Below are positions 1 to 10,284 of a DNA stretch of 40,500 nt, one piece after another. The notes beneath the pieces were generated by a model. The model did no database searches. It was given only the letters and a program-made list of their open reading frames with translations, and had not been told where the DNA came from. This stretch comes from Leptospira sanjuanensis. GTDB taxonomy: Bacteria; Spirochaetota; Leptospiria; Leptospirales; Leptospiraceae. The stretch spans positions 2,792,001-2,832,500 of the forward strand of contig NZ_JAIZBG010000001.1 of the NCBI RefSeq assembly GCF_022267325.1. Reading direction: 5' to 3'. The translations under genes were made by a program, and so were the position numbers. Each line of letters begins with the position of its first letter. Positions within the stretch are counted from its first letter, which is position 1.

Positions 1-150
1 CGAAGTCCAATTCAATAAAAAACGGAATTCGCTGTATTTTTCGTTTAAGAATCGAAATCCGCCTTCCTTTGCGAAAGGATTCCCGTATAAGAGAACTCCG
101 AACAAAATAGTCAGAATTGAAACGATAAATAGGAGTAATTTGGATTTCAA
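1..150 (-). CDS. N-terminal end of a membrane-anchored protein (partial, runs off left edge)
   Basis: Reading leftward from a TTG at 150-148 there are 50 open codons to the window edge, preceded in frame by a TAA at 162-160. The peptide begins LKSKLLLFIVSILTILFGVL and then turns polar, which is the pattern of an N-terminal signal anchor or transmembrane helix. There is no ATG between the upstream stop and the hydrophobic stretch, so TTG is the only usual start available. No clear Shine-Dalgarno is visible. The gene is divergent from the histidine kinase to its right. Function cannot be judged from this fragment. Confidence 0.55.
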   Translation of the reverse strand, partial: MKSKLLLFIVSILTILFGVLLYGNPFAKEGGFRFLNEKYSEFRFLLNWTS

Positions 151-368
151 GGCGAGTTCTTATCGGACTTTAGATTTTCAACCAGAGTAAATCGGGATGA
201 CATTCTGAAAAGAGAATTCCTGGAAAATTGGGATCACCTTTTACGATTCGGAATCCGACGAGACCGGTCGTTTTCGAATTTTATCAAAATCTTTCTTTCA
301 AAAACGAATTCCGCTTTTACGATAGGCCAATCTTTCGATTCAACAATTTTCTTCTTCGAGCTATCACC

Positions 369-2798
369 GTGTCGCCTAGGTTTTTGTTTCGTATTTCGAC
401 CGTTATTTGTTTTTTGGTTTCCCTATTCGCGACCTTTAGCTCCTGTTATGCGAACCCTCAAGATCCCTCGCTGCTTCCGAAAGCGAAACAAGGACGTTTA
501 GATCTTACCCGCTGGAATTTCGAATCCGAAAAAACTCTTCCGTTAACCGGGGAATGGAAATTCTATTGGAAACAATTCATCGATCCGAATGCGCTGAAGA
601 CCGTTTCCAAGGGAAAGTTTATTTTTCTGGATGCGCCGGTCGTTTGGAACGGCGTCCTTTTTCACGGCGAGACGATTTCCAGCCACGGCTTTGCTTCGTA
701 CGAACTCGAAATTCTTCTCCCTAAAAATTTCTCGGAAACCGCCGTCTCGATCCCGGACGAAGGCACCGCTTACAATCTTTATGTGAACGGAAAACTCGTT
801 GCGAACGCGGGAACCGTCGGAGACAAACCGGAATCTTCGCGGCCGCTTTACAAACCTCAAATCGTCGTCCTACCCGACTCGGAAATTCTTCATATAGTAT
901 TACATATCTCTAATTTTCAGAATCGATGGGGAGGTTATTGGTTTCCGATTCGAATCGGAAATTTAAAGGAAATTCTCGGTGAAGCCCAGACCAAAAAAGG
1001 AATCAGCCTTGCGGTTTGTATCGCGGCGGTTCTTATGGCGGTTTTCAATCTCGTCCTCTTTATTTTTCGAAGAAAAGATCCAGCCCCTCTTCTTTTCGCG
1101 GCGCATTGTACTCTCATCTTAATCCGAGCCTTGACCACGGGAGAACGTCTAGGTCATCTCCTATTTCCGAACGTTCCCTGGGAGATATTAAACCGACTTG
1201 AATACTCCTCCATTTATTTGTCGGCTCCGGCTTTGTACACCTTTCTGCATCGTTTTTGTCCCACGAAATTTTGGGAAAGATTCGGTTTTCTTTTGATTCT
1301 TCCGTTTTTTTTCGGCACCTTTCTTGTTCTCTTTTTTCCGAATCAAATTTATACACTGACCCTCGATCCGGTTTTACTATATGCTTTTTTTGTAACGATC
1401 CCCGGTTGGTGTATCCTGCTTCTCTACGGAATCCGCAAAAAATTCGAAGGCGCGTGGATTCTGTTTCTGGGTTATATCGCGGTCATGTTCTGCACGTTGC
1501 ACGACATCATATATAGCATGGGTTTTCTGAACAGTTCCACTTACATGGTTCCTTACGGTCAACTCGCGCTTATCGCTTCGCACGCTGTGTTGATATCGAA
1601 ACGATTTTCGAATTCCTTAACCCGTTCCGAAAATCTTTCGCATAAGATGAAAAGCCTCGTTTCTTCCACACGGGAAATTATGACGTCCGCCTCGTTCAAC
1701 GCGGCGGCGCAAACGACTTTGAAAATTCTTTCCAAAAACATCGAGGAAATGAATCGAAGAAGTTCGTTCTTAAATTTGAAAACGAAATCGAAAAACGAAA
1801 AATCGGATTCTTCGCTTAACAAAAACGAGGGACTAAACATTTATTTTCCCGAACAGAATTCTTCGTTGTGGAAGCGGTATTCCCTGGACGAAAAAGACGA
1901 TCTTGTGGTTCAAGACGTTTCCGGATTTATTTCCAAAGAGTCGTTGGAAATCGATCTCAAAACGTTGTATTCTCCCGCCGTCATCGGAGAAAGTTTTCTA
2001 CTTCCTATCCAAAACAGCAAAGCGAGTTTCGTCGTTTTGGATCTTCCAATCGGAAACTTTTTAGGTTCCGATTCCGAAATGGACTGGGTGCAGGGAATCG
2101 CATACGCTTTGGCGCTTTCGATTCAAAACGTGATCCGACAGGATCGAGAAAAGCTCGCGATCATCGGAGAATTATCCGCGGAGATCGCGCACGACATAGG
2201 ACATCACGTCATTCTCATCCAAAAGGTATTACGGAATTTGAATACAACCGAAGGAGCGAAATCCGAATTCGATCTTTCGCGCGCCAAAAAAGAAACGGAC
2301 GCTCTCGCCAACCTCTCTTTGGATATATTAGAATTTTCTAAAAAAGTAATCATTTTGGATCTAAAAGAAGTAAGCATCCGCGAATTCTTCCAGGGAATCA
2401 GGGAAGATTTGGAACTTTTTTTCGAAGGAAGCGGAATCCGTTTTTCGTGCGACATATCCGCGGATGGAACCGTTCGATTGGACCCCCTTCGGATCCAAAG
2501 ATTGATCCTGAATCTCGCCAAAAATTCGCTCGAAGCCATCGACGATACGGGCAATTTTTCTCTTCGCGTCGAAAAGGAAGGAGCCGTCCTTTACATCGTT
2601 TTTAAAGACGACGGTCCCGGTCTCAGCGAAGATTTAAAAACCGGTTTCTACAATTCCATGGTGGAAACGAAAAAACCGTTAGGAAGCGGACTTGGTCTTT
2701 CCATCGTTCGAAAGATCGCACTCGCGCACGGCGGAGAAGTTTTAATCGATTCGAGTCCCGGAAAAGGCAGCAGATTCACCGTTCTGCTGCCTTGCTGA
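369..2798 (+). CDS. 7TM-DISM sensor histidine kinase
   Basis: Membrane sensor kinase that would autophosphorylate a histidine in response to an extracytoplasmic signal. Layout: signal peptide, a periplasmic jelly-roll-like domain (7TMR-DISMED2 type, first ~200 residues), seven hydrophobic helices (about DNA 990-1620), a linker, a degenerate dimerisation helix with AEIAHDIGHH (His at about 2190), and a C-terminal HATPase with N-box LNLAKNSLEAI, G1 DDGPGLSED and G2 GSGLGLSIVRKIA. The frame is open from a TTG at 228, but the signal peptide starts at a GTG at 369 (VSPRFLFRISTVICFLVSLF), which I prefer; neither start has a strong ribosome site. No response regulator is directly adjacent; the NarL-type regulator at 3635-4288 is the nearest candidate partner. 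Family assignment is solid; ligand unknown. Confidence 0.85.
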   Translation: MSPRFLFRISTVICFLVSLFATFSSCYANPQDPSLLPKAKQGRLDLTRWNFESEKTLPLTGEWKFYWKQFIDPNALKTVSKGKFIFLDAPVVWNGVLFHGETISSHGFASYELEILLPKNFSETAVSIPDEGTAYNLYVNGKLVANAGTVGDKPESSRPLYKPQIVVLPDSEILHIVLHISNFQNRWGGYWFPIRIGNLKEILGEAQTKKGISLAVCIAAVLMAVFNLVLFIFRRKDPAPLLFAAHCTLILIRALTTGERLGHLLFPNVPWEILNRLEYSSIYLSAPALYTFLHRFCPTKFWERFGFLLILPFFFGTFLVLFFPNQIYTLTLDPVLLYAFFVTIPGWCILLLYGIRKKFEGAWILFLGYIAVMFCTLHDIIYSMGFLNSSTYMVPYGQLALIASHAVLISKRFSNSLTRSENLSHKMKSLVSSTREIMTSASFNAAAQTTLKILSKNIEEMNRRSSFLNLKTKSKNEKSDSSLNKNEGLNIYFPEQNSSLWKRYSLDEKDDLVVQDVSGFISKESLEIDLKTLYSPAVIGESFLLPIQNSKASFVVLDLPIGNFLGSDSEMDWVQGIAYALALSIQNVIRQDREKLAIIGELSAEIAHDIGHHVILIQKVLRNLNTTEGAKSEFDLSRAKKETDALANLSLDILEFSKKVIILDLKEVSIREFFQGIREDLELFFEGSGIRFSCDISADGTVRLDPLRIQRLILNLAKNSLEAIDDTGNFSLRVEKEGAVLYIVFKDDGPGLSEDLKTGFYNSMVETKKPLGSGLGLSIVRKIALAHGGEVLIDSSPGKGSRFTVLLPC

Positions 2799-2873
2799 TC
2801 CAAGATTCAATTTCGCTTAACAAAATGAACGAAAAGATTGCCGAAGAGTCGGTCTCTTCTTCTAATTCGATTC

Positions 2874-3509
2874 TTAATCGCAGATCGCCAAGGAACCCGT
2901 GTTTTCCGCAGTGGTCGGTTGACCGAACCCGAAATCGATCTTAGTTGCCCATCCGTTCGAATCATACGTATATGTCATCGCACCGTCCGAGGAAGTAGCG
3001 GGCCTGCTCGCTCCCGCTGCGTATGTGTTGGTGATCGTTTGTCCACCGGAAGTCGTTTTAGGAAATCCGTACGGATCGTAATTGGAATAAGTCACGGTCG
3101 GCGAGGCGACGGCAGTCAATTGATTGGAGCTGTTGTAAGTGAAGGTGTTGGTGGTTGCTCCTTCCACTCTACTCGCCAAACCTCTTTGAACGTGTTGATT
3201 GGAGAACGACGGCGGATCGACCACGCCCAATTTCGCCGCGACGGCACTGGAATATGTACGAATCACAGTGTTTCCCGTGTTGGGAACGCAGGTATAAACT
3301 TTCCCAGCAACGGCGCAAGTATATGTGGTTGTCGCCGCGGAATTTCCGTCCTTCACGACTACTGTCTGGGGAACGTTAAAACAGTTTCCGTTTGCTAATG
3401 CGACAAGAGCGGCGACCAAGGAAGTATTGTCGTCCGATTCATTCTTTTTACAATCCGCCGATAAGCACAAAAAGACAGCGAGATTCAAGGATACGATTAA
3501 TTTCTTCAT
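2874..3509 (-). CDS. Small lipoprotein with YD-like repeats
   Basis: 211 residues starting MKKLIVSLNLAVFLCLSADC, a lipoprotein signal with Cys20 as the likely lipidation site (permissive spirochaete lipobox LSADC). The second half has tyrosine-rich units such as TFTYNSSNQLTAV and TYTYDSNGWATKI, which resemble the YD repeats of RHS proteins. YD-repeat proteins are usually very large, so this is either a short stand-alone relative or a remnant. A 125-bp gap upstream (3510-3634) separates it from the response regulator gene on the same strand and could hold its promoter. Probably surface or periplasmic; no function can be assigned. Confidence 0.75.
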   Translation of the reverse strand: MKKLIVSLNLAVFLCLSADCKKNESDDNTSLVAALVALANGNCFNVPQTVVVKDGNSAATTTYTCAVAGKVYTCVPNTGNTVIRTYSSAVAAKLGVVDPPSFSNQHVQRGLASRVEGATTNTFTYNSSNQLTAVASPTVTYSNYDPYGFPKTTSGGQTITNTYAAGASRPATSSDGAMTYTYDSNGWATKIDFGFGQPTTAENTGSLAICD

Positions 3510-3634
3510 GCGAGAAGCTCCAAAATTTTCAAAAAGTTTTTTCCGAATCGAATCTGATTCTTAGGAGAGAGTATCATCGAACGGCGATTTTGTGAATTTC
3601 GGAAACTACGGAGAAAAAACCGTACGGTAAGTAG

Positions 3635-4288
3635 TTAGAAAAGACCGGAGGCTTTGAGCTGAACCAGAACTCTGCCGAGCTCGATGAGATTTTCCGTTTC
3701 CAATTTTTTAAAGATGGAGGCTCTATGTGTTTCGACGGTTCGAACGCTTAGGTTCAGTTCTTCCGCGATCTCGCGGTTCATCTTTCCGTCTGCGAGCAGG
3801 TTCAGAATTTCTTTTTCGCGTTTAGTCAAACGATTGATCAGATTTCCGATTTCTTGTGTGATTTCCGTTTCAGGTCTGAAATTTTTTACTTCTTCCGGAA
3901 ATACTTTTCCGCCGTTTAGGATCGTTTTCATCGCGGAGAGGACCGCGGTCATGGATTCATTTTTTAGAATATATCCGTCCGCCCCGAGTGCGAAGGCTTT
4001 TTGAAGATAAGACCAGTCTCTGTGCATCGTTAGGAACAATATCTTCAAATCGGGAAATTTATTTTTGATCGTTTCCAGTTCCTGAATTCCATTCTCCTCC
4101 TGCAAAGAGATATCGCTGATCAGAAGATCGACCTTTAAAAAACTCATCCGTCGCAAAGCTTCCTTCAAAGAGGACGCGGAGCCGACAAAGTCGAACTCCG
4201 TATCGGTTTGAATCTCCGCTTGCAGCCCGGACCGTACGACGGGGTGATCGTCCACAAGAAAGATGGATTTTTTTTGCGCACGAACCAT
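3635..4288 (-). CDS. NarL/FixJ-family response regulator
   Basis: Two-domain regulator. The receiver domain has the acidic pair in FLVDDHPVVRSG (D13, D14), phospho-acceptor D59 in LLISDISLQEENG, the switch Thr in LFLTMHRD and the conserved Lys in YILKNES. A LuxR-type helix-turn-helix follows (LTKREKEILNLLADGKMNREIAEELNLSVRTVETHRASI, given here only as a pattern running over about 40 residues near the C-terminus). The frame is open up to 4378, but the ATG at 4288 gives the usual ~217-residue length with the receiver starting at once. The histidine kinase at 369-2798 lies nearby on the other strand; partnership is only a guess. Confidence 0.88.
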   Translation of the reverse strand: MVRAQKKSIFLVDDHPVVRSGLQAEIQTDTEFDFVGSASSLKEALRRMSFLKVDLLISDISLQEENGIQELETIKNKFPDLKILFLTMHRDWSYLQKAFALGADGYILKNESMTAVLSAMKTILNGGKVFPEEVKNFRPETEITQEIGNLINRLTKREKEILNLLADGKMNREIAEELNLSVRTVETHRASIFKKLETENLIELGRVLVQLKASGLF

Positions 4289-4445
4289 TCTGCCGCAGGT
4301 TAATACGACTCGAAACTTTGTAAATAGATTCTTTCGATGTTCGTATTCAAGCGACTTCGAAAAAATCAAGGCTCTCACGCATTGCAGAAAGGAATCGGCT
4401 TTTATAACTTGATTTCATTACGGTTAGGTTTTATCCATTGCAGCA

Positions 4446-4739
4446 ATGAAACTTCTTTTCCGTTTTGCGCTGCCCGTCTTTACGCTTCTCGTTATGAACG
4501 CTTGCAAGATCTCTTATGGATTTCAGACGATCGGAATGCCGAAACCGGACCGTCATGATCGAACGGGAACTTTTATGGGTTACGATTACTTTGTCTGGGA
4601 TTGCGTTCAAGGAAAACGAACCGTAGTTTATCGCTGGGAAAAGGAGATGCCTTTTTTGGATTTCGATCCGTATCACAAGGAAGAGGTTCCTTGCGGGAAG
4701 AGTACCGAGTTCGAAACGAAGAACGGAATCGGAAAGTAA
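4446..4739 (+). CDS. Small putative lipoprotein
   Basis: 97 residues starting MKLLFRFALPVFTLLVMNAC, with Cys20 in a lipobox-like LVMNAC. The mature part is polar with several aromatic residues (YDYFVWDCVQGKR) and two further cysteines. It is divergent from the response regulator and convergent with the TPR-like gene at 4790-5218. No strong ribosome site is visible before the ATG. Not recognised beyond being a likely lipoprotein. Confidence 0.65.
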   Translation: MKLLFRFALPVFTLLVMNACKISYGFQTIGMPKPDRHDRTGTFMGYDYFVWDCVQGKRTVVYRWEKEMPFLDFDPYHKEEVPCGKSTEFETKNGIGK

Positions 4740-4751
4740 GGAAGGGAAAAC

Positions 4752-4767
4752 GGCCGGAGTTACGGCC
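4752..4767 (+). terminator. Hairpin GGCCGGAGTTACGGCC between convergent genes (variant of dispersed motif)
   Basis: GGCCG and CGGCC form a perfect 5-bp stem around a GAGTTA loop in the 50-bp gap between two convergent genes. It shares CCGGAGTTACGGCC with the copy at 28676-28691 and belongs to the wider GGCCGGAGTTCCGTCCAC family. Its position suggests a terminator, but there is no adjoining T-run. Confidence 0.45.
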
Positions 4768-4789
4768 AGATTTCCGAGGGGACGGATTT

Positions 4790-5218
4790 TTAAACCTGGA
4801 TTCCCCGTTTTTTAAGAATATCCAAAGCGGTTTGTCGTAACATAGGATGAATCTGAAACTGGGAAGCGTCCGGAAAACCGGAGGTGGACGGAACTCCGCC
4901 ATTCTCCCCCACTCCCGGATCGGACGGTTCGGTCTTGAATTTGTCCGCGCCGATCCATTGGCTCAAGGCCCACATCATTCTTTGGAAAATCTCATCGATT
5001 CGTTTTTGATAACCGGCCTTTTTATAATAACCGTAGGCGAGCAAGGGCATCTTCTTCTCATACATGAAGTGATCCCCGAGGCGGATGAGACCGTCCTTAT
5101 ATTCCGCCTTGATAAAAAGGTCTCTTGCCTTGCGAATATCGCCTTCGTTAAAAGCGCGGTTGCCTTCTCGGATCGTTTCGGCCCGTTCTCTGGAGTCCAT
5201 ACCAAAACTATCGGACAT
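4790..5218 (-). CDS. Hypothetical protein with TPR-like helices
   Basis: About 142 residues from the ATG at 5218 (MSDSFGMDSRERAETIREGN); a second ATG lies at 5200. The middle reads as helix-hairpin repeats (NRAFNEGDIRKARDLFIKAE, then LAYGYYKKAGYQKRIDEIF), in the style of tetratricopeptide repeats, so a protein-binding role is plausible. The C-terminal third contains GVPSTSGFPD, encoded by a copy of the dispersed motif at 4884-4900. The frame stays open to 5407, but that extension is encoded by GC-rich hairpin sequence and is arginine- and glycine-rich, so I do not count it as protein. No strong ribosome site is visible at either ATG. Confidence 0.6.
   Translation of the reverse strand: MSDSFGMDSRERAETIREGNRAFNEGDIRKARDLFIKAEYKDGLIRLGDHFMYEKKMPLLAYGYYKKAGYQKRIDEIFQRMMWALSQWIGADKFKTEPSDPGVGENGGVPSTSGFPDASQFQIHPMLRQTALDILKKRGIQV
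4884..4900 (+). repeat. Dispersed motif copy, GTGGACGGAACTCCGCC (inside a gene)
   Basis: Matches the family consensus except for one missing G near the right end. It lies inside the TPR-like gene, whose leftward frame reads it as part of GGVPST. Confidence 0.7.
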
Positions 5219-5244
5219 AGTTTCGGTTTTCGCAAGTGAAAAAT

Positions 5245-5340
5245 CGGGGCGGCTCCTGCGCCCAAGCGCAGGACCGGGCTCGGCCGCGGCTCGCTCGCGC
5301 TCGGTCCTAACGGACCGCTTCGCGCCGCTCAGATCCCTGC
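5245..5340. other. GC-rich block with stacked hairpins
   Basis: This stretch is much richer in GC than its surroundings. It holds two perfect hairpins: CCTGCGC-CCAA-GCGCAGG at 5255-5272 and CGGTCC-TAAC-GGACCG at 5302-5317. Between them are reiterated CTCG and CGCG words. It lies upstream of the likely start of the TPR-like gene and just before a dispersed motif copy at 5353. It could be a structured leader, an RNA or a repeat element. Confidence 0.5.
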
Positions 5341-5352
5341 CGCGACAAAAGA

Positions 5353-5370
5353 GGCCGGAGTTCCGTCCAC
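5353..5370 (-). repeat. Dispersed motif copy, full match
   Basis: The leftward strand reads GTGGACGGAACTCCGGCC, an exact consensus match. It lies 135 bp upstream of the likely start of the TPR-like gene, in non-coding sequence next to the GC-rich hairpin block. Confidence 0.8.
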
Positions 5371-5491
5371 ATTCGGTGCGACAATCGAAACTCGTAAGAG
5401 TTCCCACATTTCACCGGATTCTCAAACAAACCCGCGAAAAAGACTGACATCGGAGAAACCGAATAAAACATTATTTTCCAAGAGGTACTCC

Positions 5492-7455
<1,964 letters not shown>

Positions 7456-7456
7456 A

Positions 7457-7478
7457 AAACGCGGGGCTTCCCGCGTTT
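7457..7478. terminator. Bidirectional terminator between pepA and the receiver-ATPase gene
   Basis: A perfect 9-bp stem (AAACGCGGG / CCCGCGTTT) encloses a GCTT loop between convergent genes. The A-run on its left side becomes a T-run for leftward transcripts, so it is a textbook intrinsic terminator for the gene at 7534-8805 and probably also stops pepA transcription. Confidence 0.8.
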
Positions 7479-7533
7479 CAACAGCACGATAGAAATCGAT
7501 TCTCCGATCGATGAAAAGAAAGAATCGATCGGA

Positions 7534-8805
7534 TCAAAAAGTCGACAAGGTCAAAGCGGCCAGAATGACTTCTTCGGGACGTTCCCCCATCGAATGATCG
7601 GTAAGATTTTTGATTCCGAACGTTCCTCCGTGTTTTCTAATAACGATATCGGCTAACGTTAAACCCAAACCGGAAAAGACCTTTTCCGTTTTGACTTTTT
7701 CATCAATGAACTTTGCAAGACGATAAAATGGCTGTTTTACGAGATCCTCTTGTTCCTGCGAAATTCCGTCCATGTACGTTTCATCAAACTTATTCTTAAC
7801 GTAAAGATTGAAAAGTCCGGCCTTTGCGGAGAAATAAACGTTGATCTTGCTCCCGGTTTCCGAATATTTCAGAGCGTTCACCAGAAGTTCGTGAAAAACG
7901 ACGATAAACGAATCTAAATCGACTTTCACGGACAAATTGCGGGGAAGCAGTTTTCCGTTTCCGATTTTAAAGGTAAGCTTTCTTTCCGCGATATACTCGG
8001 ATTCGTCCCGTTCGAAATTATAAAAACATTCGGATAATTTTTCGATCAATTCCGGGACCAAAATCGGTTCCGACTTAACTTCGATGTCCCGATTCAATAA
8101 CGTCAAAGTCTCTTCGAGACGATTCGCGTTTTTTTCGATGTATTGCGCGTTCTCCGAAAGCATGGTCATCAATTCTTCCGAAATAGCGTATTTGGAATCC
8201 TTCTTTTCGGCGGAACTGCGGATCATTTTGACCAATGTGATCAAAGCGCCGATTCCCCCGCCGCTGAATAAAGCGTATTTAATATTGTTGAGTGTAGTCT
8301 TTGAAAGTTCGAGCAAAGAATCCAACTCCGTCAGTTTGGAACGCTTGTAAGAAGCCCAATCCAATTGTTCACGCAGACGAATGTCCGATTCCTGATCGAA
8401 GAGGCGTTCAAGTCTTCGATTATGAAGTTCTTGAGCGATCTCGTTCACCACCGCGCGATAGGAAGTAATATCGACCGGTTTAATGATATAATGGAAGACT
8501 CCGAGATTCATCGTATCGATAATCGTATGCGGTTCATCGTGACTCGTCATTACTACGAAAATGGAATCGGGCTGTTCCCGTTTTACCGTTTCCATAAACT
8601 TCTTTCCGTCCATCACAGGCATTTCCAAATCGACGAAGTACGCGTCGGGTTTAAATTCTTCTTTTTTTTCAAGAGCCTGCACTCCGTTCTGAACGCCGCA
8701 GTATTCAAGACCGATATGTTGAAACAAGTGTCCCAAATTCGCTCTTAAAAGATGATCATCTTCGACGATCATGATTTTAGGAAGAAGCAAAGTATCGTTA
8801 CCCAT
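7534..8805 (-). CDS. Response regulator receiver fused to a histidine-kinase-like ATPase
   Basis: 423 residues. The N-terminal receiver is complete: acidic pair in IMIVEDDHLL (D16, D17), phospho-acceptor D59 in YFVDLEMPVMDG, switch Thr in VVMTSHDEP, Lys in YIIKPVD. A helical linker follows (residues ~130-240), then a C-terminal HATPase-like domain with N-box FHELLVNALKYS and G2-like VFSGLGLTLADIVIRKHGG. I see no G1 (DxGxG) motif where expected; that stretch reads YVKNKFDETYMDG. No H-box is obvious in the linker. It may be a receiver-controlled kinase, phosphatase or partner-binding protein. A Shine-Dalgarno-like AGGAT lies upstream of the ATG. Single gene followed by the terminator at 7457-7478. 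Confidence 0.8.
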   Translation of the reverse strand: MGNDTLLLPKIMIVEDDHLLRANLGHLFQHIGLEYCGVQNGVQALEKKEEFKPDAYFVDLEMPVMDGKKFMETVKREQPDSIFVVMTSHDEPHTIIDTMNLGVFHYIIKPVDITSYRAVVNEIAQELHNRRLERLFDQESDIRLREQLDWASYKRSKLTELDSLLELSKTTLNNIKYALFSGGGIGALITLVKMIRSSAEKKDSKYAISEELMTMLSENAQYIEKNANRLEETLTLLNRDIEVKSEPILVPELIEKLSECFYNFERDESEYIAERKLTFKIGNGKLLPRNLSVKVDLDSFIVVFHELLVNALKYSETGSKINVYFSAKAGLFNLYVKNKFDETYMDGISQEQEDLVKQPFYRLAKFIDEKVKTEKVFSGLGLTLADIVIRKHGGTFGIKNLTDHSMGERPEEVILAALTLSTF

Positions 8806-9167
8806 TTAATTTATCCTAACCCTTTATAAGATGCTACTATCGTTTCAATGAAAAGGGGTTTAAGAGAACCGCACTCCTCGACCACACCCAAAAGTAAGAC
8901 GGAAAAAGTTATATAAATCTTTTGGTTTAATCGTTTTCGGAAAAAAAGGTGGGATTTGAAAAGCGATTCGGTTTAAAAAAGAAATTCGAAACAAAATGTA
9001 TCACTCCGGTAATAATAAAAACGAATCGGGATCGAAATATACTCGTGCCTTCAGATTCTTTGAAAAATATATAACTAAGGTAATATCGAATTTGTGAACA
9101 AAGACAATTTCTCCGCTCACAAATTCATTTTAGAAATTTTATCTGCAAATTCTCGACATTCTTTTCT
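8806..9167. other. 362-bp intergenic region, no gene seen
   Basis: AT-rich sequence upstream of the receiver-ATPase gene and downstream of the metal-hydrolase-like gene. It presumably carries the promoter of the former. I found no convincing reading frame, strong hairpin or motif copy in it. Confidence 0.5.
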
Positions 9168-10019
9168 TTAGATTGTTGCCAACGCCGCATTTGCGAGATC
9201 GTAACCTCCGGTTTGCCTCGGATGAAAGTTCGGTTTCAGATAAAGAAAGAACGCGTGGGCCGTTTCTAAAAAGAGAATTTTCCCGAAAGGACGAGACGCT
9301 TTTAGATCTTGAAAATACTTTTTGAATCCCACTTCGGAATCGGTCAGAATAAACCAGTGCTGAAAAAACGCGACGTAACCCCAAAAAATCCAGGACGCTA
9401 AAAAGAATCCGAAGATGCGAAGCAGGTAGCTGTTCGATACGGTTTGAAGCACGTCATACGCCACCGACTTATGCTCGATCTCTTCGCAAGCGTGCCATAG
9501 AAGAAGTTCGCGCATTTCTCCGTAAGCCTTATCGTGAAATCCGTGTCTGAGCGTGATCTCGCCCATCGTCGCGGTGTAGTGTTCCATTCCCGCGGTCACG
9601 GAAAGTTTCAATTTCTTTCCGAAAAAGAATTCGAAAAACGGAAGCATCACTTGGAACGCGCTCCATTCGAAAAATTTCACGAAACGACTGACTGGCTTCC
9701 CTTGTTTTGCAAGCACTTCCAAGACCTTTTCGTGTTCCTTTCCGTGCTGCACTTCTTGTCCGATAAACGCCTTGATCGCCGTTTGTAATTTCGGGTCGGT
9801 AACTTGATCCGCATAAGCCTTCACGCTTTTGATAAAGAATCGTTCTCCTTCCGGAAAAAGTATATGATACGAATTGATGATATGCGTGATGAAAGAATTC
9901 CCCGCAAAATAGTGATTGGGAAGATCGTCCATTCCTTCAAAATCCATCTTTCGGACGGTCGGTTGATTTGCGTCGATGGGTTTTAAGTTTCTCGTTTTCG
10001 TTTTGATTTCAAGGGTCAT
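9168..10019 (-). CDS. Putative metal-dependent hydrolase, ferritin-like (PF10118 family)
   Basis: 283 residues resembling the predicted metal-dependent hydrolase family PF10118. It has spaced Glu/His clusters of the type that bind a di-metal centre in a helical bundle: GQEVQHGKEHEKV, MEHYTATMGE and LLWHACEEIEHKSVAYDV. A hydrophobic stretch (YLLRIFGFFLASWIFWGYVAF) near residue 205 suggests membrane association. The start is backed by GGAG close before the ATG. The substrate is unknown for the family. It lies downstream of tetR on the same strand, but a 265-bp gap with a palindrome suggests a separate transcript. Confidence 0.8.
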   Translation of the reverse strand: MTLEIKTKTRNLKPIDANQPTVRKMDFEGMDDLPNHYFAGNSFITHIINSYHILFPEGERFFIKSVKAYADQVTDPKLQTAIKAFIGQEVQHGKEHEKVLEVLAKQGKPVSRFVKFFEWSAFQVMLPFFEFFFGKKLKLSVTAGMEHYTATMGEITLRHGFHDKAYGEMRELLLWHACEEIEHKSVAYDVLQTVSNSYLLRIFGFFLASWIFWGYVAFFQHWFILTDSEVGFKKYFQDLKASRPFGKILFLETAHAFFLYLKPNFHPRQTGGYDLANAALATI

Positions 10020-10112
10020 GATTTCACTCCTTCAAACTTATCTTTTTATGTTTGTAGCGATCACTATAGAATATTATAAACCGAAGCTCGCGCCGATCTC
10101 TGAAAAACTCTG

Positions 10113-10130
10113 GCTGATTTCGAAATCAGC
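10113..10130. other. Perfect 18-bp palindrome GCTGATTTCGAAATCAGC
   Basis: Nine-base arms with no spacer, in the gap between tetR and the metal-hydrolase-like gene. For leftward transcripts it is followed by CAGAGTTTTT, so it may work as a terminator for tetR. An operator for the downstream gene, whose start lies about 95 bp away, is the alternative. Confidence 0.5.
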
Positions 10131-10158
10131 AGAAAAAATCACCCGTTTTTCGGGGAAA

Positions 10159-10176
10159 GTGGACGGAACTCCGGCC
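10159..10176 (+). repeat. Dispersed motif copy, full match
   Basis: GTGGACGGAACTCCGGCC, located 109 bp beyond the tetR stop codon. A weaker relative, TGTAGGAACTCCCC, lies at 10233-10246 in the same gap. Confidence 0.8.
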
Positions 10177-10284
10177 GAAATCCCGGATCACCGTGGAATC
10201 CGCGTCTGAAAACGGCCGAAAGGATCACAAAATGTAGGAACTCCCCGAAAAACTCCCCGTCTCCGGCAAAATTCCCAAGCGGTT

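Noticed and set aside
5219..5407. N-terminal extension of the TPR-like gene to 5407
   Set aside because: The extra residues are encoded by GC-rich hairpin sequence plus a motif copy and do not look like protein.
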